DNA of 64,000 bases from CAJQQK01 sp963696075 (GTDB lineage: Bacteria; Pseudomonadota; Alphaproteobacteria; Rhizobiales; Hyphomicrobiaceae), in the NCBI GenBank assembly GCA_963696075.1, contig CAVOJD010000008.1:186001-250000 (forward strand), read 5' to 3'. How positions within the stretch are numbered: the first letter of the stretch is position 1; the number at the start of each line of letters is the position of its first letter. The translations under genes and the position numbers were made by a program. Of this stretch, positions 28,958 to 39,738 are shown piece by piece. The notes beneath the pieces were generated by a model. That model had not been told where the DNA came from. It searched no databases and was given only the letters and a program-made list of their open reading frames with translations.

Positions 28958-30353
28958 ATGACCGATCTCATCGAACGCCCGATCTCCGCCCACGCCGCAA
29001 GCTTCCGCACCGGCGAAACGACGCCCACCGACCTCATCGACGCGACCCTCGCCAACATCTCCCGCCTTGAGGACAAACTCGGCGCCTTCGAGATCGTCCT
29101 GGCCGACACCGCCCGCGAAGCCGCCGAAGCGGCCACCAAAGCCATTCACAGCGGCCACCGCATCGGCCCCTTCCACGGCATCCCCTTCGCCCTCAAGGAC
29201 CTTGTTGACGTCGAAGGCCACAGAACCACCGGCGGCACCCGCCACCGCGAAGATCATGTCGCCGAGACCTCCGCCACCATCGCCCGCCGCCTCATCGCCG
29301 CCGGCGGCATCCTCGTCGGCAAGACCAAGACCGTCGAAGTCGCCTATGGCGCGTGGGGCACCAACCAGGTCCGCGGCACCCCCTGGAACCCCTGGGACCC
29401 GGAGACACACCGCATGCCCGGCGGTTCATCCTCCGGCTCCGGCGTCGCCGTCGCAGCCCGCATGGCAACCTGCGCCGTCGGCACAGACACCGGTGGCTCC
29501 GTCCGCATTCCCGCCGCCGCCTGCGGCCTTGCCGGCCTCAAGGTCACCGAAGGCACCCTACCCCTCGACGGCATCGTGCCGCTGTCCCACACCCTCGACA
29601 CCCCCGGCCCCATGGCCCGCTCGATCGAGGATGCCGCCATCATGTTCGAGGTCATGGCTGGCCGCCACCCCGCCGATACCGACCGCGACCTGACCCAGCG
29701 CACCGGCCTCTTCGCAGAGATGGACCGCGGTGTTGCGGGCCTGACCATCGGCTGCCTCACTGCACGCCGACCGTGACGGCATCGACGCAGACGTACTGGC
29801 CCACTACGACGACGCCATCGCCCGCCTGAAGAAGCTCGGCGCCGAAATCGTCCCCTTCGCCCTCCCCGTCCCGATCGAGCACATGAAGCGCGACGTCGGC
29901 ACCCTTATCTCGGCCGAAGGCTACTTCCACCACGGCGACATGTACGAAACGCCCTCGAACCAGGTCGACACCGACGTCGCCCCCCGCATTCTCTACGGCG
30001 CCAAGATCCCGTCCAAACAGTACATCCAGGCCCTCGTCCGCCGCCTCACCCACAAGGCGGAGACACTGAAGGCCATGGACGGCCTCGCAGCCTTCCTCAC
30101 ACCCACCATGCCGATGCTCCCCGAACCGATTTCCGACGTCGACCAGTCCGGCACGCCGGCCGTCTTCACCCGCGGCATCAATTATCTGGGCTTCTGCGCC
30201 ACGGCCCAACCGATCGCGCTTACGGACGCCGGCCTGCCGACCTCCCTCCAGACCGCAGCCCGCCCCGGCGACGAAGCCATGGCCATCCGAATTGCAGCAG
30301 CATTCGAGCGCGACGCGCCCCCGATCGGCATCCCGCCAATGCTCCGCAGTTGA
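28958..30353 (+). pseudogene. Amidase-signature hydrolase gene broken by one frameshift
   Basis: The first 273 codons (ATG 28958) encode a good amidase-signature domain: catalytic Lys in ALKDLVD, GGSSSGSG with the cis-Ser, and the nucleophile region GTDTGGSVR. The frame ends at 29776 after GLTIGC. One frame over, from about 29758, the sequence continues as ADRDGIDADVLAHYD and runs to 30353 with normal C-terminal content (GLPTSLQTAARPGDE). Joining the two gives about 465 residues, normal for the family. All catalytic residues lie in the first part. A one-base gain or two-base loss near 29755-29765 explains the break; sequencing error or a recent mutation cannot be separated. Confidence 0.8.
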
Positions 30354-30495
30354 CAAGCCGCCGCCCAAGCCATCGCAACTCGAACCGCTGGTTGCTATAT
30401 TGGGAAATGAGATCAATCTGCCGGGCTGACACCATCACCCGTCGCCCGGCGAACGATGATGCGCACGCGTCGAACCAACCGGAACCAGGCCCGCC

Positions 30496-30834
30496 ATGAC
30501 CGAACCCGCAACCTCCCAAACCCCCATCCTCGACCAGGCAGCCCACTGGCTTGGCGAAGGCCGCAACGTCGCCATCGCCACCGTCATCGAGACCTGGGGC
30601 TCCGCCCCCCAGCCCGTCGGCAGCCAGCTCCTGATCGACGCCGAAGGTAATTTCGAGGGCTCCGTCTCCGGCGGCTGTGTCGAAGGCGCCGTCATACTCG
30701 AAGCCGCCGACGTCATCTCCAGCGGCAAGCCCACCGTCATGGAATTCGGTGTCGCCGATGAAACCGCCTGGGAGGTCGGCCTCGCCTGCGGCGGCCGCAT
30801 CAAGGTCTACGTCGAACCCGTCATCCGCGACTGA
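30496..30834 (+). CDS. XdhC/CoxI family protein, N-terminal domain type
   Basis: A 112-residue protein consisting only of the XdhC_CoxI domain: VIETWGSAPQPVGSQLLID, GSVSGGCVEGAV with the conserved Cys, and GLACGGRIKVYVEP. In this family the domain helps load or sulfurate the molybdenum cofactor of xanthine dehydrogenase or CO dehydrogenase-type enzymes. The partner Rossmann domain is encoded separately 39 bases downstream, a split seen in many cox-like operons. No molybdenum hydroxylase lies in this window. Confidence 0.88.
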   Translation: MTEPATSQTPILDQAAHWLGEGRNVAIATVIETWGSAPQPVGSQLLIDAEGNFEGSVSGGCVEGAVILEAADVISSGKPTVMEFGVADETAWEVGLACGGRIKVYVEPVIRD

Positions 30835-30873
30835 CCCTGCCCCGCCCACCTTGGAAGAATAACGGCCCGTCCC

Positions 30874-31583
30874 ATGAAACTGAGCGACATCGAGAAACTG
30901 AACGCCGCGATCTCCGCCCGCCGCCCGATGGCGCTGGCGACCTGGGTCAGCGCCGGTCGTCAAGAACTCTTGGCCCACCCCGACCTCGGCGATACGGCCG
31001 AGATGTCAGCGGATCTGGCCGACACCCTGCGCGACCGCTTCCGCACCGACCGCAGCGGCATCAGCGAAATCGAAGGCGAACCCGTCTTCATCCGCGTCTA
31101 CAATCCCTCACTGCAGATGATCCTCATCGGCGCCGTCCACATCGCCCAGGCCCTGATCCCCACGGCAAAGGCGTTGGGCTACGCCCCCCTCGTCATCGAC
31201 CCGCGCACCGCCTTCAACAGCGAGGAACGCTTCGCCGACGTCCCCCGCGACACCCGCTGGCCGGACGAGGCGTTGGCCGACCTCTCCGTCGACGCCCGCA
31301 CAGCCTTCATTGCCCTCACCCACGATCCCAAGATCGACGACCCTGCCCTTGAAATCGCACTTGCCGGAAACCCGTTCTACGTTGGCGCCCTGGGCAGCCG
31401 CCGCACCCACGCAAGCCGCGTCGAACGCCTCACGGCCAAGGGCATCAGCCAGGATCAGCTCGCTCTGATCCACGCCCCCATCGGCCTCGACATCGGCGCC
31501 ATCGGCGCGCCCGAAATTGCCGTCTCCATCATCGCCGAAGTCACCGCAGCCCTGCGCGGCAAGCAGACCCGTCCGGAGCCGGC

Positions 31584-31587
<4 letters not shown>
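30874..31587 (+). CDS. XdhC Rossmann domain protein
   Basis: A 237-residue protein carrying the C-terminal XdhC domain: VFIRVYNPSLQMILIGAVHIAQAL, PLVIDPRTAF, then VGALGSRRTHASR and IHAPIGLDIGAIGAPEIAVSI. These motifs mark the NAD(P)-like binding half of XdhC. With the separate N-terminal domain protein upstream it should form the working chaperone for molybdenum cofactor insertion. Its TGA overlaps the ATG of the next gene (ATGA at 31584-31587), so expression is coupled with the MoeA/MocA-like fusion. Confidence 0.88.
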
Positions 31588-33215
<1,628 letters not shown>

Positions 33216-33507
33216 TCCCGTCGCGACCCTTCTGGACGCTGATCTGGACGCTGCAGCGATAACCAGTTCACGCGATGACGCCTGCTCTCCGGCCGCAACC
33301 AAACTATAATTATAGCAGTCGGAGTCAGTTAACCGTCGTCGCAAGACTGCGCAAACCGGCCCGGTTGTTTGCTGCCAGCTGCTTGGCCGGCGGCCGGTTG
33401 GGCTTTGCACATCCTCACCCGCCAATATGGCTTGGCTTCGCTTGCCCGGCGACGCGTAGCCACACGCTGAACCGTTCGTCATACACTCGAAACCGAAGTC
33501 CCTCGCG
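33216..33507. other. Spacer before the FemAB-like gene
   Basis: No gene is supported in these 292 bases. The stretch 33300-33330 is AT-rich (contains AACTATAATTATAG) and is the likeliest promoter area for the downstream acyltransferase gene, but no clear hexamer pair could be assigned. Confidence 0.4.
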
Positions 33508-34626
33508 ATGCTCAACGACGTAATTGCAACCACCCAGCCAGGCGATGAAGACCTCGCCGCCTGGGACGCATTCGTCGAGAGCGTCCCCTATGCCGATGTC
33601 ACACAACTGACCTCTTGGGCAAAAATCCGTGCAAGCGCCGGCTACACGCCCGTCTATGTCTTCGTAAAACGCGACAGCGCCCTGATCGCCGGCGCCCAGT
33701 TGCTCCGCCGTCGCATACCCATCATCGGCTGGATCTACTATCTCTCCGGCGGTCCACTGGTGGCACCGGACATCGAGGAACGTGCCGACCTGATCGAGAA
33801 ACTGACAGACAGCCTCAAGCGGATTTTCAAACGCCGCGGTCGCCTGATCTTCATCCAGCCGCCGCTTGGCGCACCAGACGTGAGCGACGCGCTTCGCGCG
33901 AAGGGCTTCAGGCCCTCCAAAGCCGCCATCGCTCCACCCGCCAGCCTGCGCATCGACCTCACCCGCGACGTCGAAGAAATCCGCGCCGGGCTAAAGCGCA
34001 AGCTTCGCAACTGGTCCCGGCGCTGGTCGAAATCCGGCGTCACGGTCCGCATCGCAGACGCGTCCGAAATCGAAACCCTCGCCCGTCTCATCCGGAAATC
34101 GGCAGCCGCCAACAGCTATCAGCCGCTCTCCGCCGACTACATCACCCAGATGTACAAAACCCTTGCCCCCACCGGCAATGCTATCCTGTTTGTCGGCGAA
34201 GCCGACGGCGTCCCGGTCGCAGCCACGCTTTACACCCGCTGCGGCGGCGTCCTGCGCGCCCGCCTCACCGGCTTCGACCGCGACAGCAGCGCCCTCAAGC
34301 TGAACGTCCCCTCCGCCATCGCATGGAACGCCATCTTATGGGCACGCGAGGCAGGATTGCAGTGGTTTGACCTCGGCGGCATCCGTCCGGCAACCGCACA
34401 AGCCATGCTGGCGGGTCAGTCACTTGATCAAACCAGTGCCGGCGGCAATGACTTCTTCAAGCTGTGCTTTGGCGGCGAACCCATCCTGATGCCGCCCGCC
34501 GTCGAGACGGCCGCGCCCCGCCTCATCCTCGACACCCTCGACGTGGTCCAGAGTTCCACCTGGGGCCGCTCTGTGATCTCGGATCTCCAGCGCCGCATGC
34601 GCGGCGGCATCGCAACCACCCGCTGA
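33508..34626 (+). CDS. FemAB-like/GNAT acyltransferase
   Basis: A 372-residue cytoplasmic protein with two GNAT-like halves, as in FemAB/FmhB and the BioF2-like acetyltransferase group. The first half contains TQLTSWAKIRASAGYTPVYV and the second AILFVGEADGVPVAATLYTR and LKLNVPSAIAWNAILWAREAG, followed by WFDLGG (typical for this group) and NDFFKLCFGGEP. Family members add amino acids from tRNA to peptidoglycan precursors or act on exopolysaccharide. In Gram-negative alphaproteobacteria function is usually unknown. No signal peptide is present, and the gene stands alone. Sure of the fold family, unsure of the substrate. Confidence 0.8.
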   Translation: MLNDVIATTQPGDEDLAAWDAFVESVPYADVTQLTSWAKIRASAGYTPVYVFVKRDSALIAGAQLLRRRIPIIGWIYYLSGGPLVAPDIEERADLIEKLTDSLKRIFKRRGRLIFIQPPLGAPDVSDALRAKGFRPSKAAIAPPASLRIDLTRDVEEIRAGLKRKLRNWSRRWSKSGVTVRIADASEIETLARLIRKSAAANSYQPLSADYITQMYKTLAPTGNAILFVGEADGVPVAATLYTRCGGVLRARLTGFDRDSSALKLNVPSAIAWNAILWAREAGLQWFDLGGIRPATAQAMLAGQSLDQTSAGGNDFFKLCFGGEPILMPPAVETAAPRLILDTLDVVQSSTWGRSVISDLQRRMRGGIATTR

Positions 34627-34665
34627 CCATCGGCCCCGCCGGGTCTGGCCTAATGCCTTTGCGGC

Positions 34666-35347
34666 CTAGACCTGTGGCGGCCTCGGCTCCCGCGCCAAAT
34701 GCCCCGACTTGATCCACACCCGCGCGCCAGTCTCCCCCGAGACAGCCTGCGAGTGGCCCCCTTTCGGCAGTCTGAGCCACGAGTGCTCCACAAAATCCTC
34801 GCCGCCTTCGCGAAATCCACCGGACAACACCAGAACCTCCAAGCCGCCTGCCGCATCGAGGTCGACCGTCACCCCCGGCGCCCACCGCTCGAGGCGCACA
34901 TCCTCGTATCCATCATTGAACAGCGCCATCGCCTCGACCCCCGCGCGCGCGGCATCGCCAACGAAGACGCCGCCGCCTGGTGTCGATCCTCACCTGCTGC
35001 CGGTCAGCGAGATCGAACTGCCAGAGCTTCACGAAAATCGTACACCCGGGCTCTGACCCCGGTGTGTGCTGCGACTCTGGCGGGTTGCGGATATAGCTCC
35101 CCGCTGGAAAGTCGCCATGCTCATCCTGAAACACGCCATCGAGCACCAGGAACTCTTCACCGCCCGTGTGCACATGCGCCGAGAACTGGCTTCCCGGCGC
35201 ATACCTGACAATCGACGTCGCCCGCGCCACCTCATCCCCAATCCGGTCCAGCATCCGCCGGTCCACACCCGGCATCGGTGACGCCTTCCACGGAATTTCA
35301 GCGGCATGCACCGCGACGCGCTTCGAAAAATCAGCGTTGAGTTCCAT
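34666..35347 (-). pseudogene. ChrR-like cupin protein gene with a frameshift
   Basis: The 5' part from ATG 35347 (MELNADFSKRVAVHAAEIPW) is a clear ChrR-type cupin: YAPGSQFSAHVHTGGEEFLVLDG with the metal-binding His-x-His and Glu, then GSYIRNPPESQHTPG. The frame runs into Arg-rich nonsense at 34980. One frame over, the gene continues as GGGVFVGDAARAGVEAM, then NDGYEDVRLERWAPG, and ends with ARVWIKSGHL at about 34670. This is a normal second cupin half, so one indel near 34966-34985 breaks an otherwise intact two-cupin gene. Full-length ChrR-like proteins can sense oxidants as anti-sigma factors; no sigma factor gene is adjacent. Confidence 0.75.
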
Positions 35348-35392
35348 CACTTGAAGCCTTCCAAAAGCTGCCCCGCGCCAATCAACCGTCAC

Positions 35393-36226
35393 TCATGATC
35401 CAAGGCGTGCGAGCGCCCTCAATTCATCCGCCGTGGCCGTCTCGTACCCGAAGAACTCAAGATACGCCGGGATCATCTCATAGAGCATATCGAGCCCGGC
35501 CTGCGTCCGGCAGCCCCGCGCCTGCGCCGCCGCCACCAGCGGCGTGACTTCCGCCTTGAGAACAACCTCACCGACGAATGTCTCCGGCGCCAGCCGCGAC
35601 ACATCAAACGACATCGGATCGCCCTCGTTCATGCCAAGCGGCGTCGCGTTGACGACGATATCAAAGCCCGCCGGATCATTCCCGCCGACCACAAGCCCCA
35701 ACCCGGGATAGTGTTTCTCAAGCCGCCCGGCCAGTGCCTCCATCCGGCCGCGATCAACATCGAACACGCCAAGCGCCGCGACACCGGCCTTCGCAAGCGA
35801 GCCCGAAATGGCCGACCCGACGCCGCCACTGCCAACCACCAGCGCCCGCCGCCCCGCGATAGCACAGCCCTTCCCCACCGCCCCGCGCACGAACCCTTCG
35901 CCATCGAACATGTCGCCGATCAGCCGCCCGTCCGCCCCCGCCTTCACCGCATTGCACGCCCCGGCGATCGCAGCCGTCGTCGACAACTCATCGACAATCC
36001 CCGCTGTCAGCCCCTTGTGCGGCATCGTGATCAACGCGCCTGCAATATTGCGCAGCTTGAACAGCAGCCTGAGAAAATCCGGAAAGTCTTCCAACTCACA
36101 TCCCATCGGCACGACGACCGAATTGATGCCCCGCGCTTCGAAATAGGGGTTGTAGATCATCGGCGACTTGAACGTCGTCGTCGGCACGCCGAGATGCGCA
36201 ATCAGCCGCGTCTCACCATTGATCAT
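35393..36226 (-). CDS. Shikimate dehydrogenase family protein
   Basis: A 277-residue NADP-dependent enzyme of the AroE family. Visible motifs are the substrate-binding start HLGVPTTTFKSP (AroE has GxPxxHSxSP), the catalytic Lys in ITMPHKGLT (N-V-T-x-P-x-K in AroE), the cofactor-binding GSGGVGSAI and the NATPLGM segment. The changed substrate loop (TTFKSP in place of H-S-x-S-P) suggests it is not the biosynthetic AroE but a quinate/shikimate or related catabolic dehydrogenase (inference). The ATG at 36226 after ACAAGAG gives the family N-terminus; an upstream ATG at 36262 is less likely. It is divergent from the luciferase-like gene. Confidence 0.85.
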   Translation of the reverse strand: MINGETRLIAHLGVPTTTFKSPMIYNPYFEARGINSVVVPMGCELEDFPDFLRLLFKLRNIAGALITMPHKGLTAGIVDELSTTAAIAGACNAVKAGADGRLIGDMFDGEGFVRGAVGKGCAIAGRRALVVGSGGVGSAISGSLAKAGVAALGVFDVDRGRMEALAGRLEKHYPGLGLVVGGNDPAGFDIVVNATPLGMNEGDPMSFDVSRLAPETFVGEVVLKAEVTPLVAAAQARGCRTQAGLDMLYEMIPAYLEFFGYETATADELRALARLGS

Positions 36227-36402
36227 CTCTTGTCGCCTCGCAGTCCACGCCCACCCCGCCACGCGTCATGCCACGCCGCAGCCATCGCGTCACCCGCAAC
36301 ACACACCCCTTTTTCATCACCCGTCCGATTGCCAACCCCCGCCCCCCGTGAAATCCTGCCACGAAACAAACCGAGGAAATCCGCCACCCGGGAGGCACGT
36401 CC

Positions 36403-37608
36403 ATGAAATTCGGCATCTTCTACGAACTCCAGCTCCCCCGCCCCTGGACCCCCACCTCCGAGCTCGACCTCCACAACAACGCCCTCGACCAGCTCGAACT
36501 CGCAGACCGCCTCGGCTTCGACTTCGCCTGGCAGGTCGAACACCACTTCCTCGAGGAATATTCCCACTCCGCAGCCCCCGAAGTCTTCCTCGGCGCCGCC
36601 AGCCAGCGCACCAGGAACATCCGCCTCGCCCACGGCATCATCCAGCTCACCACCAACGACCCCGCCCGCGTCGCCGAGCGCGTCTCAACCCTCGACCTCG
36701 TCTCCGGCGGCCGCGCCGAATTCGGCATGGGCGAAGGCAACACCTGGACCGAACTCGAACCCTTCGGCGTCGAGTTCGAGGACAAGCGCGAACGCTGGGA
36801 AGACGCCGTGCGCTGCGTCATGCCGATGTTCAAGGACGCGCCCGCTGAGTACGACGGCCCCTACTTCAAGTTCCCGAAGCGCAACGTCGTCCCCAAACCG
36901 CTGCAAAAGCCCCACCCGCCGCTCTGGGTCGCCTGCTCACAACTGCCCACCATCGAGATGGCCGGCCGCCGCGGCATCGGCGCCCTGGGCTTCCAGTTCG
37001 TCAGCGCCGACGCCGCGCAAGCCTGGGTGCACGCCTATTACAACGCCATCACCAAGCACCTCGACCCCCTCGCCGACTACCAGATCAACCCCAACATCGC
37101 GCTCGTGAGTTACTTCATGTGCGCCAAGACGGACGAAGAAGCCCGCCGCCGCGCAGAGGGCCTCACCTTCTTCCAGTTCGCGCTGAGAAAATACGCCCAC
37201 GGCGCCCAGAAATACGCCCCCGACGCCGGCGCCACCAACATCTGGCAGGAATACCTCGACTGGAAAGCCGAGAACCCCGAAACCGCCGCCAAATCGCTGT
37301 CCGGCGGCCTCGTCGGCTCCCCCGAGACGATCGCCAAGAAACTCCGCAAGTTCGCGACCTCGAACGTCGACCAGATCATTCTCCTCAATCAGGCCGGCAA
37401 CAACACCCACGAACACATCTGCGAAAGCCTCGAACTTTTCGCGACCGAGGTCATGCCCGAGTTCCACGCCATGGAGCCCGCCCACCAGGACTGGAAACGC
37501 CAGGTCCTCACCGGCCAAATCCAACTCGACGAGATCGACACGTCCCCCTACCAGGACCGCTTCGGCAAACTCGCCCAGATCGCCCCAAAGACGGCCGCGG
37601 CGGAGTAG
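36403..37608 (+). CDS. LLM-class flavin-dependent monooxygenase
   Basis: A 401-residue luciferase-like TIM-barrel protein: MKFGIFYELQLPRPW start, EHHFLEEYSHS, HGIIQLTTNDPARVAERV, and the C-terminal GSPETIAKKL and DQIILLNQAGN. These enzymes use FMNH2 and oxygen to oxidise organic substrates such as alkanes, sulfonates or amines. The HHF-x-E motif near residue 46 and the position of PARVAER are typical. GGGAGG lies seven bases before the ATG, the best ribosome site in this region. No flavin reductase is adjacent, so the reductant is supplied elsewhere. The REP-like sequence hit by the IS begins 19 bases after its stop. Confidence 0.9.
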   Translation: MKFGIFYELQLPRPWTPTSELDLHNNALDQLELADRLGFDFAWQVEHHFLEEYSHSAAPEVFLGAASQRTRNIRLAHGIIQLTTNDPARVAERVSTLDLVSGGRAEFGMGEGNTWTELEPFGVEFEDKRERWEDAVRCVMPMFKDAPAEYDGPYFKFPKRNVVPKPLQKPHPPLWVACSQLPTIEMAGRRGIGALGFQFVSADAAQAWVHAYYNAITKHLDPLADYQINPNIALVSYFMCAKTDEEARRRAEGLTFFQFALRKYAHGAQKYAPDAGATNIWQEYLDWKAENPETAAKSLSGGLVGSPETIAKKLRKFATSNVDQIILLNQAGNNTHEHICESLELFATEVMPEFHAMEPAHQDWKRQVLTGQIQLDEIDTSPYQDRFGKLAQIAPKTAAAE

Positions 37609-37626
37609 AGCGCCAACCACCAAACC

Positions 37627-37641
37627 GTAGGGTGCGTTAGC
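37627..37641. repeat. Left part of a REP-like palindrome split by IS481
   Basis: GTAGGGTGCGTTAGC at 37627-37641 is continued by GCAGCGTAACGCACC at 38707-38721, on the other side of the IS. Removing the IS and one copy of GTTAGC restores a 30-base palindromic unit with GGTGCGTTA and TAACGCACC arms, which matches the intact inverted copy at 38748-38777. Confidence 0.75.
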
Positions 37642-38700
37642 TGTGAACTTTCAGGACGTTGTTCGTATCGGCCGTTAGATATTGTCCATTCGGCCCCACC
37701 CGGTGAGGCTGCTGTTGCCAAACACACAGCGATTCGCCGGGGGACCGAATGAACAGCCACAATAATGCCCGCCTGACGCCGCGCGGTCGAGAGGATCTGG
37801 TGCGTGCAGTCGTGGACAACGGCCTGACGAAGGCCGAAGCCGCGCGCCGCTTCAACACATCCTGGAGGACCGTACACAAATGGGTGGAACGGTTCCGCAA
37901 GCATGGCGTCGAGGGACTGCGTGACCGCTCGTCCAGGCCTCATTCATCGCCAAGCCAGACAACCTCGGCCATTTGCGATGAGGTCGAGATGTTGCGACGC
38001 CGACGCTACACCGGACACCAGATCGCCCGCGAGTTCGGCCTCTCGCCGGCAACCGTATGCCGCATCTTGAAGCGTCGCGGACTTAACCTCCTCGCCAGCC
38101 TGGAGCCGGCGGAGCCGCGTCCGCGCTACGAGCGCCAGGCTCCCGGCGAACTCCTCCATCTCGACATCAAGCGCCTGAACCGCTTCGAGAAAGTTGGACA
38201 TCGCATCACCGGCCACATCCCCGGCCATCAGCGCAGTATCGGTGCTGGCTATGAGTTCGCTCACGTCGCCATCGACGACCATAGCCGCGTTGGACGGATC
38301 GACATCTATCCCGACGAGAAGAAGGAGAGCGTCATTGCCGCACTCGAAAAGGCCATCGCCTACTACAAGGATCTCGGCGTGACCGTGACCCGTATCATGA
38401 CCGACAACGGATCGGCTTATCGCTCGCGCGCCTTCGCGCAAACCTGCAAGCGGCTCGGCCTCAAGCACATCTTCACCAAGCCCTATACGCCGCAAACCAA
38501 CGGCAAGGCCGAACGCTTCATTCAGACCGTCTTACGCGAATGGGCCTACGCAACAGCTTTCGAAAACTCAGATCAGCGCAACGCAGAACTCGACGCCTTC
38601 CTTCATCGCTACAACTGGCATCGCCCGCATGCTAGCCTTGCAGGCATGCCACCAATCAGCCGCCTCGGTTTGACTGGGAACAACGTCATGAGACTCCACA
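37642..38700 (+). mobile_element. IS481 family insertion sequence
   Basis: A complete 1059-bp element. The terminal inverted repeats at 37642-37664 and 38678-38700 agree at 19 of 23 positions and share the inner GACGTTGTTC; each outer end begins TGTG. It is flanked by a perfect 6-bp direct repeat GTTAGC (37636-37641 and 38701-38706), the target duplication. The target lies in a REP-like palindrome. Intact ends, duplication and transposase indicate a recent or still mobile insertion. Confidence 0.92.
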
Positions 38701-38705
38701 GTTAG
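37749..38705 (+). CDS. IS481 family DDE transposase
   Basis: A 318-residue transposase. An N-terminal helix-turn-helix region (GLTKAEAARRFNTSWRTVHKW) and a second winged segment (GHQIAREFGLSPATVCRIL) precede an rve integrase core with the catalytic DDE triad: Asp in LHLDIKRL, Asp in MTDNGSAY and Glu in NGKAERFIQT. The ORF runs past the right inverted repeat: the final Ser codon straddles the IS end and TAG (38703-38705) lies entirely in the GTTAGC duplication. The stop codon is therefore supplied by the target. Sequence and length are normal for IS481. Confidence 0.93.
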   Translation: MNSHNNARLTPRGREDLVRAVVDNGLTKAEAARRFNTSWRTVHKWVERFRKHGVEGLRDRSSRPHSSPSQTTSAICDEVEMLRRRRYTGHQIAREFGLSPATVCRILKRRGLNLLASLEPAEPRPRYERQAPGELLHLDIKRLNRFEKVGHRITGHIPGHQRSIGAGYEFAHVAIDDHSRVGRIDIYPDEKKESVIAALEKAIAYYKDLGVTVTRIMTDNGSAYRSRAFAQTCKRLGLKHIFTKPYTPQTNGKAERFIQTVLREWAYATAFENSDQRNAELDAFLHRYNWHRPHASLAGMPPISRLGLTGNNVMRLHS

Positions 38706-38747
38706 CGCAGCGTAACGCACCGGCCAAATTGCATGCGCACGCTGCAT

Positions 38748-38777
38748 GGTGCGTTACGCTCCGCTAACGCACCCTAC
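38748..38777. repeat. Intact REP-like palindromic unit
   Basis: This 30-base unit begins GGTGCGTTACGC and ends AACGCACCCTAC. It is the inverted partner of the IS-split unit (37627-37641 plus 38707-38721), 26 bases away, so together they form a BIME-like pair. Confidence 0.7.
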
Positions 38778-38919
38778 CTGCATGCAGAGTTCGATTTCAG
38801 GTCTCATAACCAAGTCCAGCAAGGTGTGAACGACGAGCAACGGACAAGCAACGCTGTTCGTGGTATCATCGGAAAGCGGCTCATATATAGTGCATCTTGC
38901 GAAGTCGTAAGCTACGGAT

Positions 38920-39738
38920 ATGGCGCATAAAAAGACGTTAACTTTTAGAATGCATGGCCTAGCCATCGACCGCGACGCCGTTGCGGCGGGTGAGTTCGCT
39001 CGCAAATTGGGCGCGCTTGTGCGCGGGTTGAAGAAAGCCGACAAGTTGGGCCACGGCCGGCACTGTCTTGACTTCCTCATAACAGATCTTCGGATGGGGA
39101 GCGCCCAGGCCCAAATAACCGAGGCGCAGGCTCATGTAAAATACAACCCGCATGCATCAGGCATCGAACGATTCTACCTTGCCCTTCGAGCAATCTCCGA
39201 AGAGGCCGGGCCGTCGAAGCTGAATGGTTCAAGCAGTCTTCTCGGAGAGATGCGAAGCCTTAGCCTGAATGCTAGCAAGAAGTTTTCTCACATCGATTGT
39301 TTTGTTGATGGTGAAGAGAGCAAAGCCATACGAATAGACAGCTTTTTTGCAGATCAAGTATTGCGAACGGCACGGGCTCTTAAAACCGCCGAAGAGAGGG
39401 CTCGACAACGATTATTCAAAGGGCGTTCCCGAGTTAGTTTTGACGGAACACTCAAGGTGGTGGACCACAGAGGAGCTAAAAAGCTAGGCCTTCTTGTGCT
39501 CACGGCTGGTGGCGCTGAGATCGAGTGCATCTACGACGAGAAGATCGCTGCGAATATCGGATCCCATTTCGACACGAGATGCCGTGTCGAGGCGTGGGCT
39601 TACTACGACGGTAACTCGAAGCTTCCTATTCGCCTGGAACTAACAGACGCCCAGCCAGTCAAAACGAAGGCATCTCTCACAAAGTGGCGGGGTGCTTTTG
39701 ACATACCCGACGAAGATGTTGAAGAGTGGGCAGAATGA
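38920..39738 (+). CDS. Protein of unknown function paired with a PIN-domain protein
   Basis: A 272-residue protein of no family I recognise. Residues 1-85 are predicted alpha/beta with a helical stretch (EFARKLGALVRGLKKADKL), the middle is helical and charged, and residues 175-265 look beta-rich (GTLKVVDHRGAKK, LGLLVLTAGGAEIECIYDE), possibly an OB or similar small barrel. There are no transmembrane segments. Codon use is visibly AT-richer than the flanking 65% GC genes (many AAA, TTT, ATA), as expected for an acquired gene. Its TGA overlaps the ATG of the PIN-domain gene (ATGA at 39735-39738), the layout of a toxin-antitoxin or two-component effector pair. Function is unknown. Confidence 0.8.
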   Translation: MAHKKTLTFRMHGLAIDRDAVAAGEFARKLGALVRGLKKADKLGHGRHCLDFLITDLRMGSAQAQITEAQAHVKYNPHASGIERFYLALRAISEEAGPSKLNGSSSLLGEMRSLSLNASKKFSHIDCFVDGEESKAIRIDSFFADQVLRTARALKTAEERARQRLFKGRSRVSFDGTLKVVDHRGAKKLGLLVLTAGGAEIECIYDEKIAANIGSHFDTRCRVEAWAYYDGNSKLPIRLELTDAQPVKTKASLTKWRGAFDIPDEDVEEWAE

